Part shown: positions 33,048-42,272 of the stretch, piece by piece
How the letters are laid out: each line of letters opens with the position of its first letter
How positions within the stretch are numbered: position 1 is the stretch's first letter
Source of the DNA: Pseudomonas knackmussii B13
Lineage (GTDB): Bacteria; Pseudomonadota; Gammaproteobacteria; Pseudomonadales; Pseudomonadaceae
NCBI RefSeq assembly: GCF_000689415.1
Contig: NZ_HG322950.1
Span: 1,054,001 to 1,118,000, forward strand
DNA length: 64,000 nucleotides
Direction: 5' to 3'
Translations under genes and position numbers: made by a program
The notes under the pieces: model-generated
What the model was told of the DNA's origin: nothing
The model's input: only the letters and a program-made list of their open reading frames with translations
Database searches by the model: none

Positions 33048-33545
33048 ATGCGTCTGACCACTAAAGGCCGCTATGCCGTAACCGCCATGCTCGACCTGGC
33101 GTTGCATGCCCAGCGTGGTCCGGTTTCCCTGGCCGATATTTCTGAGCGCCAGGGCATCTCCCTGTCCTATCTCGAACAACTCTTCGCCAAACTGCGTCGC
33201 GGCAATCTGGTGACCAGCGTGCGCGGTCCGGGTGGCGGCTATCAGCTGTCGCGCGACATGGCCGGCATCCACGTGGCCCAGGTGATCGACGCGGTCAACG
33301 AGTCGGTCGACGCCACCCGTTGTCAGGGGCAGGGCGACTGCCATTCCGGCGACACCTGCCTGACCCATCACCTGTGGTGCGACCTCAGCCAGCAGATCCA
33401 CGAGTTCCTCAGCGGCATCAGCCTCGCCGACCTCGTCGAGCGTCGTGAGGTCCAGGAAGTCGCACAGCGCCAGGATGAGCGTCGTTGCCGAGGCAACGGC
33501 AAGCTGCCCAGCCTCGATAAGATTGAAGCGTCCGCCATCGATTGA
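33048..33545 (+). CDS. iscR: Fe-S cluster assembly transcription factor IscR
   Basis: A 165-aa Rrf2-family regulator. The N-terminal winged helix (MRLTTKGRYAVTAMLDLALHA, with recognition helix in SLSYLEQLFAKLRRG) binds the operator just upstream. Three cysteines in CHSGDTCLTHHLWC, with the conserved His in the same segment, hold the [2Fe-2S] cluster that senses cluster demand. It is the first gene of the isc operon, followed after 28 nt by iscS. Confidence 0.97.
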   Translation: MRLTTKGRYAVTAMLDLALHAQRGPVSLADISERQGISLSYLEQLFAKLRRGNLVTSVRGPGGGYQLSRDMAGIHVAQVIDAVNESVDATRCQGQGDCHSGDTCLTHHLWCDLSQQIHEFLSGISLADLVERREVQEVAQRQDERRCRGNGKLPSLDKIEASAID

Positions 33546-33573
33546 GCGTGCGCCAGCCTGTAGGAGTTACCTG

Positions 33574-34788
33574 ATGAAATTGCCGATCTACCTCGACTAC
33601 TCCGCCACGACCCCGGTGGACCCGCGCGTCGCTCAGAAGATGGCTGACTGCCTGCTGGTGGACGGCAACTTCGGCAACCCGGCCTCGCGCTCCCACGTGT
33701 TTGGCTGGAAGGCCGAGGAAGCGGTCGAGAACGCCCGCCGCCAGGTCGCTGACCTGGTCAACGCCGACCCGCGCGAAATCGTCTGGACCTCCGGCGCCAC
33801 CGAGTCCGACAACCTGGCGATCAAGGGTGTCGCGCACTTCTACGGCAGCAAGGGCAAGCACATCATCACCTCGAAGATCGAGCACAAGGCGGTGCTGGAT
33901 ACCACCCGCCAGTTGGAGCGCGAAGGCTTCGAAGTGACCTACCTCGATCCGACCGAGGAAGGCCTGATCACTCCCGAAATGGTCGAAGCCGCGCTGCGCG
34001 ACGACACCATCCTGGTTTCGGTCATGCACGTGAACAACGAGATCGGCACCATCAACGACATCGCTGCCATTGGCGAGCTGACCCGCTCCCGCGGCATCCT
34101 GTTCCATGTCGACGCCGCGCAGTCCACCGGCAAGGTCGACATCGACCTGGAGAAGCTGAAGGTCGACCTGATGTCCTTCTCCGCACACAAGACCTACGGT
34201 CCGAAAGGCATCGGCGCCCTGTACGTGCAGCGCAAGCCGCGCGTGCGCCTGGAAGCCCAGATGCACGGTGGCGGCCATGAGCGCGGCATGCGTTCGGGCA
34301 CCCTGGCGACCCACCAGATCGTCGGCATGGGCGAAGCCTTCCGCATCGCCAAGGAAGAAATGCACGCCGAGAACGAGCGCATCCGCGCCCTGCGTGACCG
34401 TTTCTTCGGCCAGCTCGAAGGTCTGGAAGAGCTCTACGTCAACGGCAGCCTGACCCAGCGCGTGCCGCACAACCTGAACCTGAGCTTCAACTACGTGGAA
34501 GGCGAGTCGCTGATCATGGCCCTGAAGGACCTCGCGGTCTCTTCCGGTTCGGCCTGCACCTCCGCCTCCCTCGAGCCGTCCTACGTCCTGCGCGCCCTGG
34601 GCCGCAACGACGAACTGGCGCACAGCTCCATCCGTTTCACCTTCGGCCGCTTCACCACCGAGGAAGAGGTCGATTACGCCGCCAGTATCGTGGGGCAAGC
34701 CGTTTCCAAGCTGCGCGATCTTTCGCCGCTGTGGGACATGTTCAAAGAGGGCGTCGACCTGTCCAAGGTCGAATGGCAGGCCCACTGA
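33574..34788 (+). CDS. iscS: Cysteine desulfurase IscS
   Basis: The 404-aa PLP enzyme takes sulfur from cysteine for Fe-S clusters, thiouridine and other cofactors. The PLP lysine sits in SFSAHKTYGPKG, the mobile catalytic cysteine loop in SSGSACTSASLEPS, and it starts MKLPIYLDYSATTP. TAGGAG (33561-33566) supports ATG 33574; an upstream frame that overlaps iscR is rejected. Length is normal for gammaproteobacterial IscS. Confidence 0.98.
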   Translation: MKLPIYLDYSATTPVDPRVAQKMADCLLVDGNFGNPASRSHVFGWKAEEAVENARRQVADLVNADPREIVWTSGATESDNLAIKGVAHFYGSKGKHIITSKIEHKAVLDTTRQLEREGFEVTYLDPTEEGLITPEMVEAALRDDTILVSVMHVNNEIGTINDIAAIGELTRSRGILFHVDAAQSTGKVDIDLEKLKVDLMSFSAHKTYGPKGIGALYVQRKPRVRLEAQMHGGGHERGMRSGTLATHQIVGMGEAFRIAKEEMHAENERIRALRDRFFGQLEGLEELYVNGSLTQRVPHNLNLSFNYVEGESLIMALKDLAVSSGSACTSASLEPSYVLRALGRNDELAHSSIRFTFGRFTTEEEVDYAASIVGQAVSKLRDLSPLWDMFKEGVDLSKVEWQAH

Positions 34789-34814
34789 CCCGCCCCATAG
34801 AGTGAGGATTAGCC

Positions 34815-35201
34815 ATGGCATACAGTGACAAGGTCATCGACCACTACGAAAACCCGCGCAACGTCGGCAAGCTCGACGCCGAGGATCCGGATGTCGGCAC
34901 CGGCATGGTCGGCGCCCCGGCCTGCGGCGACGTGATGCGCCTGCAGATCAAGGTCAACGAGCAGGGCGTCATCGAAGACGCCAAGTTCAAGACCTACGGC
35001 TGCGGTTCGGCCATCGCCTCCAGCTCCCTCGCCACCGAGTGGATGAAGGGCAAGACCCTGGACGAGGCCGAGGCCATCAAGAACACCACCATCGCCGAAG
35101 AGCTGGCCCTGCCGCCGGTGAAGATCCACTGCTCCGTACTCGCCGAGGACGCCATCAAGGCGGCCGTGCACGACTACAAGCAGAAGAAGGGTCTGCTCTA
35201 A
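34815..35201 (+). CDS. iscU: Fe-S scaffold protein IscU
   Basis: The 128-aa scaffold holds the three cluster cysteines in GAPACGDVM, YGCGSAIAS and IHCSVLAEDAI. The LPPVK motif recognised by HscA is present just before the third cysteine (LPPVKIHC). It lies 26 nt after iscS. Confidence 0.98.
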   Translation: MAYSDKVIDHYENPRNVGKLDAEDPDVGTGMVGAPACGDVMRLQIKVNEQGVIEDAKFKTYGCGSAIASSSLATEWMKGKTLDEAEAIKNTTIAEELALPPVKIHCSVLAEDAIKAAVHDYKQKKGLL

Positions 35202-35226
35202 CCGCTCGCCTGAGTAAGGAGTTCCC

Positions 35227-35550
35227 ATGGCCATCAGCATGACCGAAGCCGCCGCCAAGCACGTCCAGCGCTCCCTCGAGGGGCGCGGCAAGGGCGAGGG
35301 CATTCGTCTTGGCGTGCGCACCACCGGCTGTTCCGGGCTGGCCTACGTGCTCGAGTTCGTCGACGAACTGGCAGCGGAAGACCTCGTCTACGAGAGCCAC
35401 GGCGTGAAGGTCATCATCGACCCGAAGAGCCTGGTCTACCTGGACGGCACCGAGTTGGACTTCACCAAGGAAGGCCTCAACGAGGGCTTCAAGTTCAACA
35501 ACCCGAACGTTCGTGGCGAGTGCGGCTGCGGCGAAAGCTTCAACGTCTGA
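35227..35550 (+). CDS. iscA: A-type Fe-S carrier IscA
   Basis: The 107-aa carrier accepts clusters from IscU. The three conserved cysteines are in TTGCSGLAY and the C-terminal GECGCGESF, the A-type signature. It starts 25 nt after iscU. Confidence 0.97.
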   Translation: MAISMTEAAAKHVQRSLEGRGKGEGIRLGVRTTGCSGLAYVLEFVDELAAEDLVYESHGVKVIIDPKSLVYLDGTELDFTKEGLNEGFKFNNPNVRGECGCGESFNV

Positions 35551-35558
35551 GGCCGGGT

Positions 35559-36080
35559 GTGGGTAGTCCCTGTCACTTTGCGCTGTTCGACCTGCAGCCG
35601 AGCTTCCGCGTCGATCTGGACGATCTCGGTAATCGCTATCGCGAGCTGGCGCGGAGCGTCCACCCGGACCGCTTCGCCGATGCCTCCGATCGCGAGCAGC
35701 GGGTGGCGCTGGAGCGCGCCGCCGAGCTCAACGAGGCCTACCAGACGCTGAAGAGCGCGCCGCGTCGCGCCCTGTACCTGCTGTCCCTGCGGGGCCAGGC
35801 ATTGCCGCTGGAAGCCACAGTGCAGGATCCCGAGTTCCTGTTGCAGCAGATGCAGCTGCGCGAGGACCTGGAAGACCTGCAGGACAACGCCGATCTGGAT
35901 GGTGTCGCCGCCTTCAAGCGTCAGCTGAAGACGGCCCAGCAGCGACTCGACGATGCCTTCGCCGAGTGCTGGGATGACGCCTCTCGCCGCCAGGATGCTG
36001 AGCGTCTGGTGCGCCGCATGCAGTTTCTCGACAAGCTGGCGCAGGAAGTGCGCCAGCTCGAAGAGCGACTCGACGATTAA
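35559..36080 (+). CDS. hscB: Fe-S co-chaperone HscB
   Basis: The 173-aa J-protein brings IscU to HscA and stimulates its ATPase. The N-terminal J-domain has the HPD motif in VHPDRFAD; the C-terminal three-helix bundle (DPEFLLQQMQLRE) binds IscU. GTG at 35559 gives MGSPCHFALFDLQPSF, the standard start, 8 nt after the iscA stop, with a weak TGAGG overlapping that stop. A longer frame inside iscA is rejected. Confidence 0.93.
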   Translation: MGSPCHFALFDLQPSFRVDLDDLGNRYRELARSVHPDRFADASDREQRVALERAAELNEAYQTLKSAPRRALYLLSLRGQALPLEATVQDPEFLLQQMQLREDLEDLQDNADLDGVAAFKRQLKTAQQRLDDAFAECWDDASRRQDAERLVRRMQFLDKLAQEVRQLEERLDD

Positions 36081-36123
36081 TCCGCGCGGCCTGGCCGCGC
36101 CTGATACGCCTGATTAGAGCAGC

Positions 36124-37983
36124 ATGGTCCTACTGCAGATCGCCGAGCCCGGACAAACCCCCCAGCCGCACCAGCGTCGACTGGCCGTGGGTATCGACCT
36201 GGGCACCACCAATTCCCTGGTCGCCGCCGTGCGCAGCGGCACCGCTGCGCCCTTGCCGGATGCCGAAGGCCGCCTGATCCTGCCCTCGGCAGTACGCTAC
36301 CGGGCCGACGGCATCGACGTCGGCGAGTCGGTCAAGCGCGGCGCCGCGGAAGACCCGCTGAACTCCATCATCTCGGTGAAGCGCCTGATGGGCCGTGGCC
36401 TGGAAGACGTGAAGCAGCTCGGCGGCCAACTGCCGTACCGCTTCACCCAGGGTGAGTCGCACATGCCGTTCATCGAGACCGTGCAAGGTCCGAAGAGCCC
36501 GGTCGAGGTCTCCGCGGAGATCCTCCGCACCCTGCGCCAGCGCGCCGAAGCCACCCTGGGCGGTGAGCTTGTCGGTGCGGTGATCACGGTGCCGGCGTAT
36601 TTCGACGACGCCCAGCGCCAGGCCACCAAAGATGCCGCGCGTCTGGCCGGCCTGCACGTCCTGCGCCTGCTCAACGAGCCCACCGCAGCTGCGGTTGCCT
36701 ACGGTCTGGACAAGAACGCCGAAGGCGTCGTGGCCATCTACGACCTGGGCGGCGGCACCTTCGACATTTCCATCCTGCGTCTGACCCGCGGCGTCTTCGA
36801 GGTCCTGGCCACTGGCGGCGACAGCGCCCTGGGCGGCGACGATTTCGATCACACCATCGCCGGCTGGGTCATCCAGCAGGCCGGCCTGTCCGACGATCTC
36901 GATCCGGGTGCTCAGCGCCATCTGCTGCAGGTTGCTTGTGCTGCAAAAGAAGCCCTGACCGCCGAGGCGAGCGTCGAGGTTGCCTATGGCGACTGGCGCG
37001 GCCAATTGGGTCGTGAGCAGTTCGATGCGCTGATCGAGCCGCTGATCGCCCGTAGCCTCAAGGCCTGCCGTCGCGCAGTGCGCGATTCCGGCATCGAGCT
37101 GGAAGAGGTCGGTGAAGTGGTCATGGTCGGCGGCTCCACCCGCGTGCCGCGCGTTCGTCAGGCGGTGGGCGAGCTGTTCGGTCGCCAGCCGCTGACCGAT
37201 ATCGACCCGGACCAGGTGGTGGCCATCGGCGCCGCCATCCAGGCCGATGCCCTGGCCGGCAACAAGCGCGGCGAAGAGCTGCTGCTGCTCGACGTCATCC
37301 CGCTGTCCCTCGGTCTCGAGACCATGGGCGGGCTGATGGAGAAGGTGATCCCGCGCAACACCACCATTCCGGTGGCGCGTGCGCAGGAATTCACCACCTA
37401 CAAGGATGGCCAGACGGCCATGATGATTCACGTGCTGCAGGGCGAGCGCGAGCTGGTCAAGGATTGCCGTTCCCTGGCGCGCTTCGAGCTGCGCGGCATT
37501 CCGCCGATGGTTGCCGGTGCGGCGAAGATCCGCGTCAGCTTCCAGGTCGATGCCGACGGCCTGCTGGCGGTCTCCGCCCGCGAGATGAGCTCGGGCGTCG
37601 AGGCGAGCATCCAGGTCAAGCCGTCCTACGGCCTGACCGATGGCGAAATCGCCCGCATGCTGCAGGACTCCTTCCAGAATGCTGGCGACGACATGAATGC
37701 CCGTGCGCTGCGCGAGCAGCAGGTCGAGGCCGAGCGTCTGCTCGAGGCTGTGCGTTCGGCGCTGGACGCCGATGGCGAACGCCTGCTGGACGCCGACGAG
37801 CGCATCGCCATCGATGCCTGCATGGAAACCCTGCGCGAACTGGCCGCCGGTAGCGATACCGCGGCAATCGAACAGCAAATCAAGCGTCTGTCCCAGGTGA
37901 CCGACGCCTTCGCCGCGCGACGGATGGATGCATCCGTCAAGGCCGCCCTGTCCGGCCGCCGGCTCAACGAAATCGAGGAATAA
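36124..37983 (+). CDS. hscA: Fe-S chaperone HscA
   Basis: A 619-aa specialised Hsp70 that releases the cluster from IscU. The nucleotide-binding domain shows VGIDLGTTNSLVAAVRSG, AVAYGLDKNAEG...YDLGGGTFDISILR and MVGGSTRVPRVRQAV. The substrate-binding domain follows from about residue 385. Length is typical of HscA rather than DnaK (about 637 aa). Confidence 0.98.
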   Translation: MVLLQIAEPGQTPQPHQRRLAVGIDLGTTNSLVAAVRSGTAAPLPDAEGRLILPSAVRYRADGIDVGESVKRGAAEDPLNSIISVKRLMGRGLEDVKQLGGQLPYRFTQGESHMPFIETVQGPKSPVEVSAEILRTLRQRAEATLGGELVGAVITVPAYFDDAQRQATKDAARLAGLHVLRLLNEPTAAAVAYGLDKNAEGVVAIYDLGGGTFDISILRLTRGVFEVLATGGDSALGGDDFDHTIAGWVIQQAGLSDDLDPGAQRHLLQVACAAKEALTAEASVEVAYGDWRGQLGREQFDALIEPLIARSLKACRRAVRDSGIELEEVGEVVMVGGSTRVPRVRQAVGELFGRQPLTDIDPDQVVAIGAAIQADALAGNKRGEELLLLDVIPLSLGLETMGGLMEKVIPRNTTIPVARAQEFTTYKDGQTAMMIHVLQGERELVKDCRSLARFELRGIPPMVAGAAKIRVSFQVDADGLLAVSAREMSSGVEASIQVKPSYGLTDGEIARMLQDSFQNAGDDMNARALREQQVEAERLLEAVRSALDADGERLLDADERIAIDACMETLRELAAGSDTAAIEQQIKRLSQVTDAFAARRMDASVKAALSGRRLNEIEE

Positions 37984-37989
37984 GCGAAG

Positions 37990-38328
37990 ATGCCGCAGAT
38001 CGTGTTTCTGCCCCACGCCGAGCATTGCCCGGAGGGCGCGGTGGTCGAGGCCCAGCCCGGCGAAACCATCATCAAGGCCGCGCTGCGCAACGGCATCGAC
38101 ATCGAGCATGCCTGCGAGATGTCCTGTGCCTGCACCACCTGCCACGTAGTGGTGCGCGAGGGTTTCAACTCGCTGGAAGCCTCCGACGAGCTGGAAGACG
38201 ACATGCTCGACAAGGCCTGGGGTCTGGAGCCGGAGTCGCGGCTGTCCTGCCAGGCGGTGGTCGGTGAAGAAGACCTGGTGGTCGAAATCCCGAAATACAC
38301 CATCAACCAGGTTTCCGAAGGTCATTGA
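37990..38328 (+). CDS. fdx: ISC-type [2Fe-2S] ferredoxin
   Basis: The 112-aa ferredoxin supplies electrons for cluster formation. Ligands follow the C-x5-C-x2-C ... C pattern in CEMSCACTTC and the LSCQAVV further on. It starts 6 nt after hscA. Confidence 0.97.
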   Translation: MPQIVFLPHAEHCPEGAVVEAQPGETIIKAALRNGIDIEHACEMSCACTTCHVVVREGFNSLEASDELEDDMLDKAWGLEPESRLSCQAVVGEEDLVVEIPKYTINQVSEGH

Positions 38329-38339
38329 GGGGAGCGCGC

Positions 38340-38540
38340 ATGAGCCTGAAATGGACCGATGTGCTGGAAATCGCCATCCAGCTGGCCGAGAGCAAGCCGG
38401 ATGTCGATCCGCGCTACGTGAACTTCGTCGATCTGCACAACTGGGTGCTGGCTTTGCCGGAATTCAGCGACGATTCGTCACGCGGCGGCGAGAAGGTGCT
38501 CGAAGCCATCCAGGCCGCCTGGATCGAAGAGGCCGAGTGA
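38340..38540 (+). CDS. iscX: Fe-S assembly protein IscX
   Basis: The 66-aa acidic protein modulates IscS and binds iron. It starts MSLKWTDVLEIAI and has the DPRYVNFVDLHNWVL signature of the IscX/YfhJ family. GGGGAG lies 8 nt upstream of the ATG at 38340; an earlier frame start inside fdx is rejected. It is the last gene of the isc operon. Confidence 0.95.
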   Translation: MSLKWTDVLEIAIQLAESKPDVDPRYVNFVDLHNWVLALPEFSDDSSRGGEKVLEAIQAAWIEEAE

Positions 38541-38598
38541 CGAACGGCGGCGCGCCGCGCGCGCCCGTCGCGTGCTGCGGCGGCTGATCTTTTTCTCG

Positions 38599-38629
38599 AA
38601 CCCGCGTATAATTCGCGGGTTTTATCTTT
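38599..38629 (+). terminator. Hairpin with T-tail after iscX, containing a TATAAT
   Basis: AACCCGCG-tataatt-CGCGGGTT followed by TTATCTTT forms a terminator-like hairpin. Its loop is a perfect TATAAT (38607-38612) and could also be the -10 of the ndk promoter, with only a poor -35 (about 38584-38590). Confidence 0.6.
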
Positions 38630-38815
38630 GGCGAGCCTCGAGGAACCCCTGCCGGTTCTTCTTTCGTCGGTCGACGCGCATTCGCGCGGCGGCTCCGCGC
38701 GTGCCAGCCCCACGGCTGCCGCGGTCGCGCGGCAAACCCTGAATCGCGGGAGCTCCTGGACTGGCGCCAGGGGCTCCTCAGCTTTACCAACCTTGCTTTT
38801 TCGGAGTTATTCCAA

Positions 38816-39247
38816 ATGGCCCTGCAACGTACCTTCTCCATCATCAAGCCCGACGCCGTAGCCAAGAACGTCATCGGCGAAATCCTGACCCGCTTCGAGA
38901 AAGCCGGTCTGCGCGTCGTCGCTTCCAAGATGGTTCAGCTGTCCGAGCGCGAAGCCGGTGGCTTCTACGCCGAGCACAAAGAGCGCGGCTTCTTCAAGGA
39001 TCTGGTTGCCTTCATGACCTCCGGTCCGGTCATCGTTCAGGTTCTGGAAGGCGAAGACGCCATCCTGCGCAACCGCGAACTGATGGGCGCCACCGATCCG
39101 AAGAAAGCCGAGCCGGGCACCATCCGCGCCGACTTCGCCGTTTCCATCGACGAGAACGCCGTACACGGTTCCGACTCGGAAGCTTCGGCTGCCCGCGAAA
39201 TCGCTTACTTCTTCTCCAGCACCGAGGTGTGCGAGCGCATTCGCTGA
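38816..39247 (+). CDS. ndk: Nucleoside diphosphate kinase
   Basis: The 143-aa enzyme balances nucleoside triphosphates by phosphotransfer from ATP. MALQRTFSIIKPDAVAKNVIG, the substrate site GPVIVQVLEGEDAI and the phospho-His in ENAVHGSDS are all present. Length is exactly that of pseudomonad Ndk. Confidence 0.98.
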   Translation: MALQRTFSIIKPDAVAKNVIGEILTRFEKAGLRVVASKMVQLSEREAGGFYAEHKERGFFKDLVAFMTSGPVIVQVLEGEDAILRNRELMGATDPKKAEPGTIRADFAVSIDENAVHGSDSEASAAREIAYFFSSTEVCERIR

Positions 39248-39274
39248 TAACAGCGAATGGGCGAGGGTGAATCC

Positions 39275-40423
39275 ATGACTGATACCGCTGTAAAGGCCAA
39301 CCTGCTGGGCATGACCAAGCCCCAGCTCGAGGAATTCTTCGAGTCCATCGGTGAAAAGCGCTTCCGCGCCGGCCAGGTGATGCAATGGATTCACCACTTT
39401 GGCGCCGAGGATTTCGACGCCATGACGAACGTCGGCAAGGCCTTGCGCGAAAAGCTCAAGGCCTGTGCCGAAATTCGGGGTCCGGAAGTAGTCAGCCAGG
39501 ACATCTCCAGCGATGGCACCCGTAAATGGGTGGTGCGCGTGGCGTCCGGCAGCTGCGTCGAGACCGTCTACATCCCGCAGAACGGCCGTGGCACCCTGTG
39601 CGTGTCCTCGCAGGCCGGCTGCGCCCTGGATTGCAGCTTCTGCTCCACCGGCAAGCAGGGCTTCAACAGCGACCTGACCTCCGCCGAGATCATCGGCCAG
39701 GTATGGATCGCCAACAAATCCTTCGGCACCGTGCCCGGCAAGATCGACCGCGCCATCACCAACGTGGTGATGATGGGCATGGGCGAGCCGCTGCTGAACT
39801 TCGACAACGTCGTCCCCGCCATGAACATCATGATGGAGGACTTCGGCTACGGCATTTCCAAGCGCAAGGTGACCCTGTCCACCTCTGGCGTGGTGCCGAT
39901 GATCGAGAAGCTCGGCGAAGTCACCGACGTATCCCTGGCCCTCTCGCTGCACGCGCCGAACGACGAGCTGCGCAACGTGCTGGTGCCGATCAACAAGAAG
40001 TACCCGCTGGCGGTCCTGCTGGACAGCTGCAAGCGCTACATCACGCGCCTGGGCAAGGAGCGCGTGCTGACCGTCGAGTACACCCTGCTCAAGGACGTCA
40101 ACGACCAGCCTGAGCACGCCGAGCAGTTGATCGCATTGCTCAAGGAAATTCCTTGCAAGATCAACCTGATTCCGTTTAATCCGTTCCCGCATTCCGGCTA
40201 CGAGCGGCCGAGCAACAACGCCATCCGCCGTTTCCAGGATCTGGTGCACAAAGGCGGCTACAACGTCACCGTGCGCACCACTCGCGGCGACGACATCGAC
40301 GCTGCCTGCGGCCAACTGGTCGGCCAGGTGATGGACCGCACACGTCGCAGCGAACGCTATATCGCCGTACGCCAACTGGCGGCCGAAGCCGAACAGACGC
40401 CGACCGCCAGCACTCGAAACTGA
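39275..40423 (+). CDS. rlmN: Dual-specificity RNA methyltransferase RlmN
   Basis: The 382-aa radical-SAM enzyme methylates C2 of A2503 in 23S rRNA and A37 of some tRNAs. The C-x3-C-x2-C cluster motif is in CALDCSFCSTGKQGF; the methyl-carrying cysteine is in the C-terminal AACGQLVGQV. MGMGEPLLN and STSGVVP are conserved radical-SAM/RlmN segments. GAGGGTGA (39262-39269) supports ATG 39275. Confidence 0.97.
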   Translation: MTDTAVKANLLGMTKPQLEEFFESIGEKRFRAGQVMQWIHHFGAEDFDAMTNVGKALREKLKACAEIRGPEVVSQDISSDGTRKWVVRVASGSCVETVYIPQNGRGTLCVSSQAGCALDCSFCSTGKQGFNSDLTSAEIIGQVWIANKSFGTVPGKIDRAITNVVMMGMGEPLLNFDNVVPAMNIMMEDFGYGISKRKVTLSTSGVVPMIEKLGEVTDVSLALSLHAPNDELRNVLVPINKKYPLAVLLDSCKRYITRLGKERVLTVEYTLLKDVNDQPEHAEQLIALLKEIPCKINLIPFNPFPHSGYERPSNNAIRRFQDLVHKGGYNVTVRTTRGDDIDAACGQLVGQVMDRTRRSERYIAVRQLAAEAEQTPTASTRN

Positions 40424-40438
40424 CCAGGGGGGATTCCG

Positions 40439-41194
40439 ATGACCTTTCGCGCCGCGCTGTTCGTACTGTTGGCTGGCATGCTGGCGGGTTGCGTGACGAC
40501 CGGGAAACCGGATCCCCTGACTACTACCAAGGGTCGCGAAGAAGCCCGCGACGCCTACATCCAGCTGGGCATCGGCTACCTGCAGAACGGTAACACCGAG
40601 CAGGCCAAGGTGCCGCTGCGCCAGGCTCTGGAGCTGGACTCCTCGAGCGCCGACGCGCACGCCGCGCTGGCCCTGGTCTACCAGATGGAGATGGAACCCA
40701 AGCTGGCCGAGACCGAATACCGCAAGGCCCTGTCCTCGCGCTCCGACGCGCGCATCCTGAACAACTACGGCGGCTTCCTCTTCGAGCAGAAGCGCTACCA
40801 GGAAGCCATCGAGGCCTACGAAAAGGCCGCTGACGACAGCATGTACCCCGAGCGTTCGCGGGTCTTCGAGAACCTCGGCCTGGTCAGCCTGAAGATGAAC
40901 CAGCGCGAGCAGGCCAAGCAGTACTTCGAGAAGGCCCTGCGCCTGAACCGCCGGCAGCCCAGCGCACTGCTCGAGATGTCGCAGATGTCCTATGACGACC
41001 GCCAGTACGTGCCAGCACGCGGCTACTACGAGGAATACCTGAAGCAGGGCCAGCAGAACGCCAAGAGCCTGCTGCTGGGGGTGCGCCTGGCCAAGGTCTT
41101 TGACGACAAGGACACGGCGGCCAGCTACGGTCTGCAGCTCAAGCGCCTGTACCCCGCTTCTCCCGAATACCAGGCATACCAGGCAGAGAAATGA
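40439..41194 (+). CDS. pilF: Type IV pilus biogenesis/stability lipoprotein PilF
   Basis: A 251-aa TPR lipoprotein that brings the secretin PilQ to the outer membrane. The signal peptide ends in LAGC (lipobox, Cys18 or near). Six TPR-like repeats fill the rest (for example YIQLGIGYLQNGNTEQAK and ARILNNYGGFLFEQKRYQEA). It overlaps the rodZ start by 4 bp (ATGA). Confidence 0.95.
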   Translation: MTFRAALFVLLAGMLAGCVTTGKPDPLTTTKGREEARDAYIQLGIGYLQNGNTEQAKVPLRQALELDSSSADAHAALALVYQMEMEPKLAETEYRKALSSRSDARILNNYGGFLFEQKRYQEAIEAYEKAADDSMYPERSRVFENLGLVSLKMNQREQAKQYFEKALRLNRRQPSALLEMSQMSYDDRQYVPARGYYEEYLKQGQQNAKSLLLGVRLAKVFDDKDTAASYGLQLKRLYPASPEYQAYQAEK

Positions 41195-42270
41195 TGAAGA
41201 TGTCGCAGCCAGAGGTCGCCGTGGCGACCCGTGCCAACCCCGGTGAGACCTTGCGCCAGGCGCGCGAGCACAAGGGTTGGTCGACCTCCCAGGTGGCCGG
41301 TCAGCTGAATTTGACGGAAAACTCGCTGCGTCACCTGGAACAGGGCAACTTCGACCAGTTGCCTGGGCACACCTTCGCGCGCGGCTACGTGCGTGCCTAC
41401 GCCAAGCTGCTGGGCATGGACCAGGCGCAGATGGTCACCGCCTTCGACCAGTTCACCGGCACCGATGCCACCGGCAGTACCCCGCAGAGCCTCGGCCGCG
41501 TCGCCGAGCCGATGCGCCTGTCGCGCAACCTCCTGCGCCTGTTCAGCCTGCTGCTGCTCGCCCTGCTGGTGGGCTTCGGCTACATGTGGTGGCAAGAGCG
41601 CAGCGGTCGCAATGTCGCCGAGAACAGCGGCCTGAACATGGAACACGTCGAGGTCGAAAGCGCCGACGGCACCACCGAAGTCCACAGCCTCGACGAGCCG
41701 GAAGACCAGGCGGTCGCCGAGGACAAGGCGAACACCCCGGCAGCGCCGGTCGAACCGGTTGGCGATGCTGGTGCGGGTGCGCCCGAGCAGGCCGCTCCGG
41801 CCCCGACTGAACAGGCACCTGCCGCTGAAGCTCCGGCCGTTGCCCCGGCTGCCCCGGCCAGCGCTGCTGCACCGAGCGCACCGGTTGCTATGGCGCCTGC
41901 GCCGACCGCACCAGTCGTGGCATCCGCCGCTCCGGTCGTCCCTGCTGCACCCGTCGCCCCGGGCACAGCGGCTGCTCCAGTCGCTCCGGCAGCGCCTGCT
42001 GCAGCCCCGGTCGTCGCCGCTGCCGGCCAGGGCGTAGTCAAGGTTCAATTCACCGCCGATTGCTGGACCCAGGTCACCGACGCCGACGGCAAGGTCGTGC
42101 TCAGTGCGCTCAAGCGCAAGGGTGACTCCATGGAGGTCGCCGCCAAGGCGCCGCTGGAACTGCACCTGGGCTTCGCCCGTGGCGCCCAGGTCAGCTACAA
42201 CGGCCAGCCGGTCGATATCGCGCGCTATTCCCGTGGCGAGACCGCGCGCATGAAGTTGGGTGGTAACTGA
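41191..42270 (+). CDS. rodZ: Cell-shape protein RodZ
   Basis: The 359-aa protein links MreB to the elongasome. An N-terminal Xre-type helix-turn-helix (residues about 15-80) is followed by a single transmembrane helix (about 113-133), a long Pro/Ala repeat-rich periplasmic stalk (about 180-285) and a C-terminal DUF4115 beta-domain (about 285-359). ATG at 41191 overlaps the pilF stop; two further ATG codons follow within 9 nt. It precedes ispG, a common association. Confidence 0.93.
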   Translation: MMKMSQPEVAVATRANPGETLRQAREHKGWSTSQVAGQLNLTENSLRHLEQGNFDQLPGHTFARGYVRAYAKLLGMDQAQMVTAFDQFTGTDATGSTPQSLGRVAEPMRLSRNLLRLFSLLLLALLVGFGYMWWQERSGRNVAENSGLNMEHVEVESADGTTEVHSLDEPEDQAVAEDKANTPAAPVEPVGDAGAGAPEQAAPAPTEQAPAAEAPAVAPAAPASAAAPSAPVAMAPAPTAPVVASAAPVVPAAPVAPGTAAAPVAPAAPAAAPVVAAAGQGVVKVQFTADCWTQVTDADGKVVLSALKRKGDSMEVAAKAPLELHLGFARGAQVSYNGQPVDIARYSRGETARMKLGGN

Positions 42271-42272
42271 AA

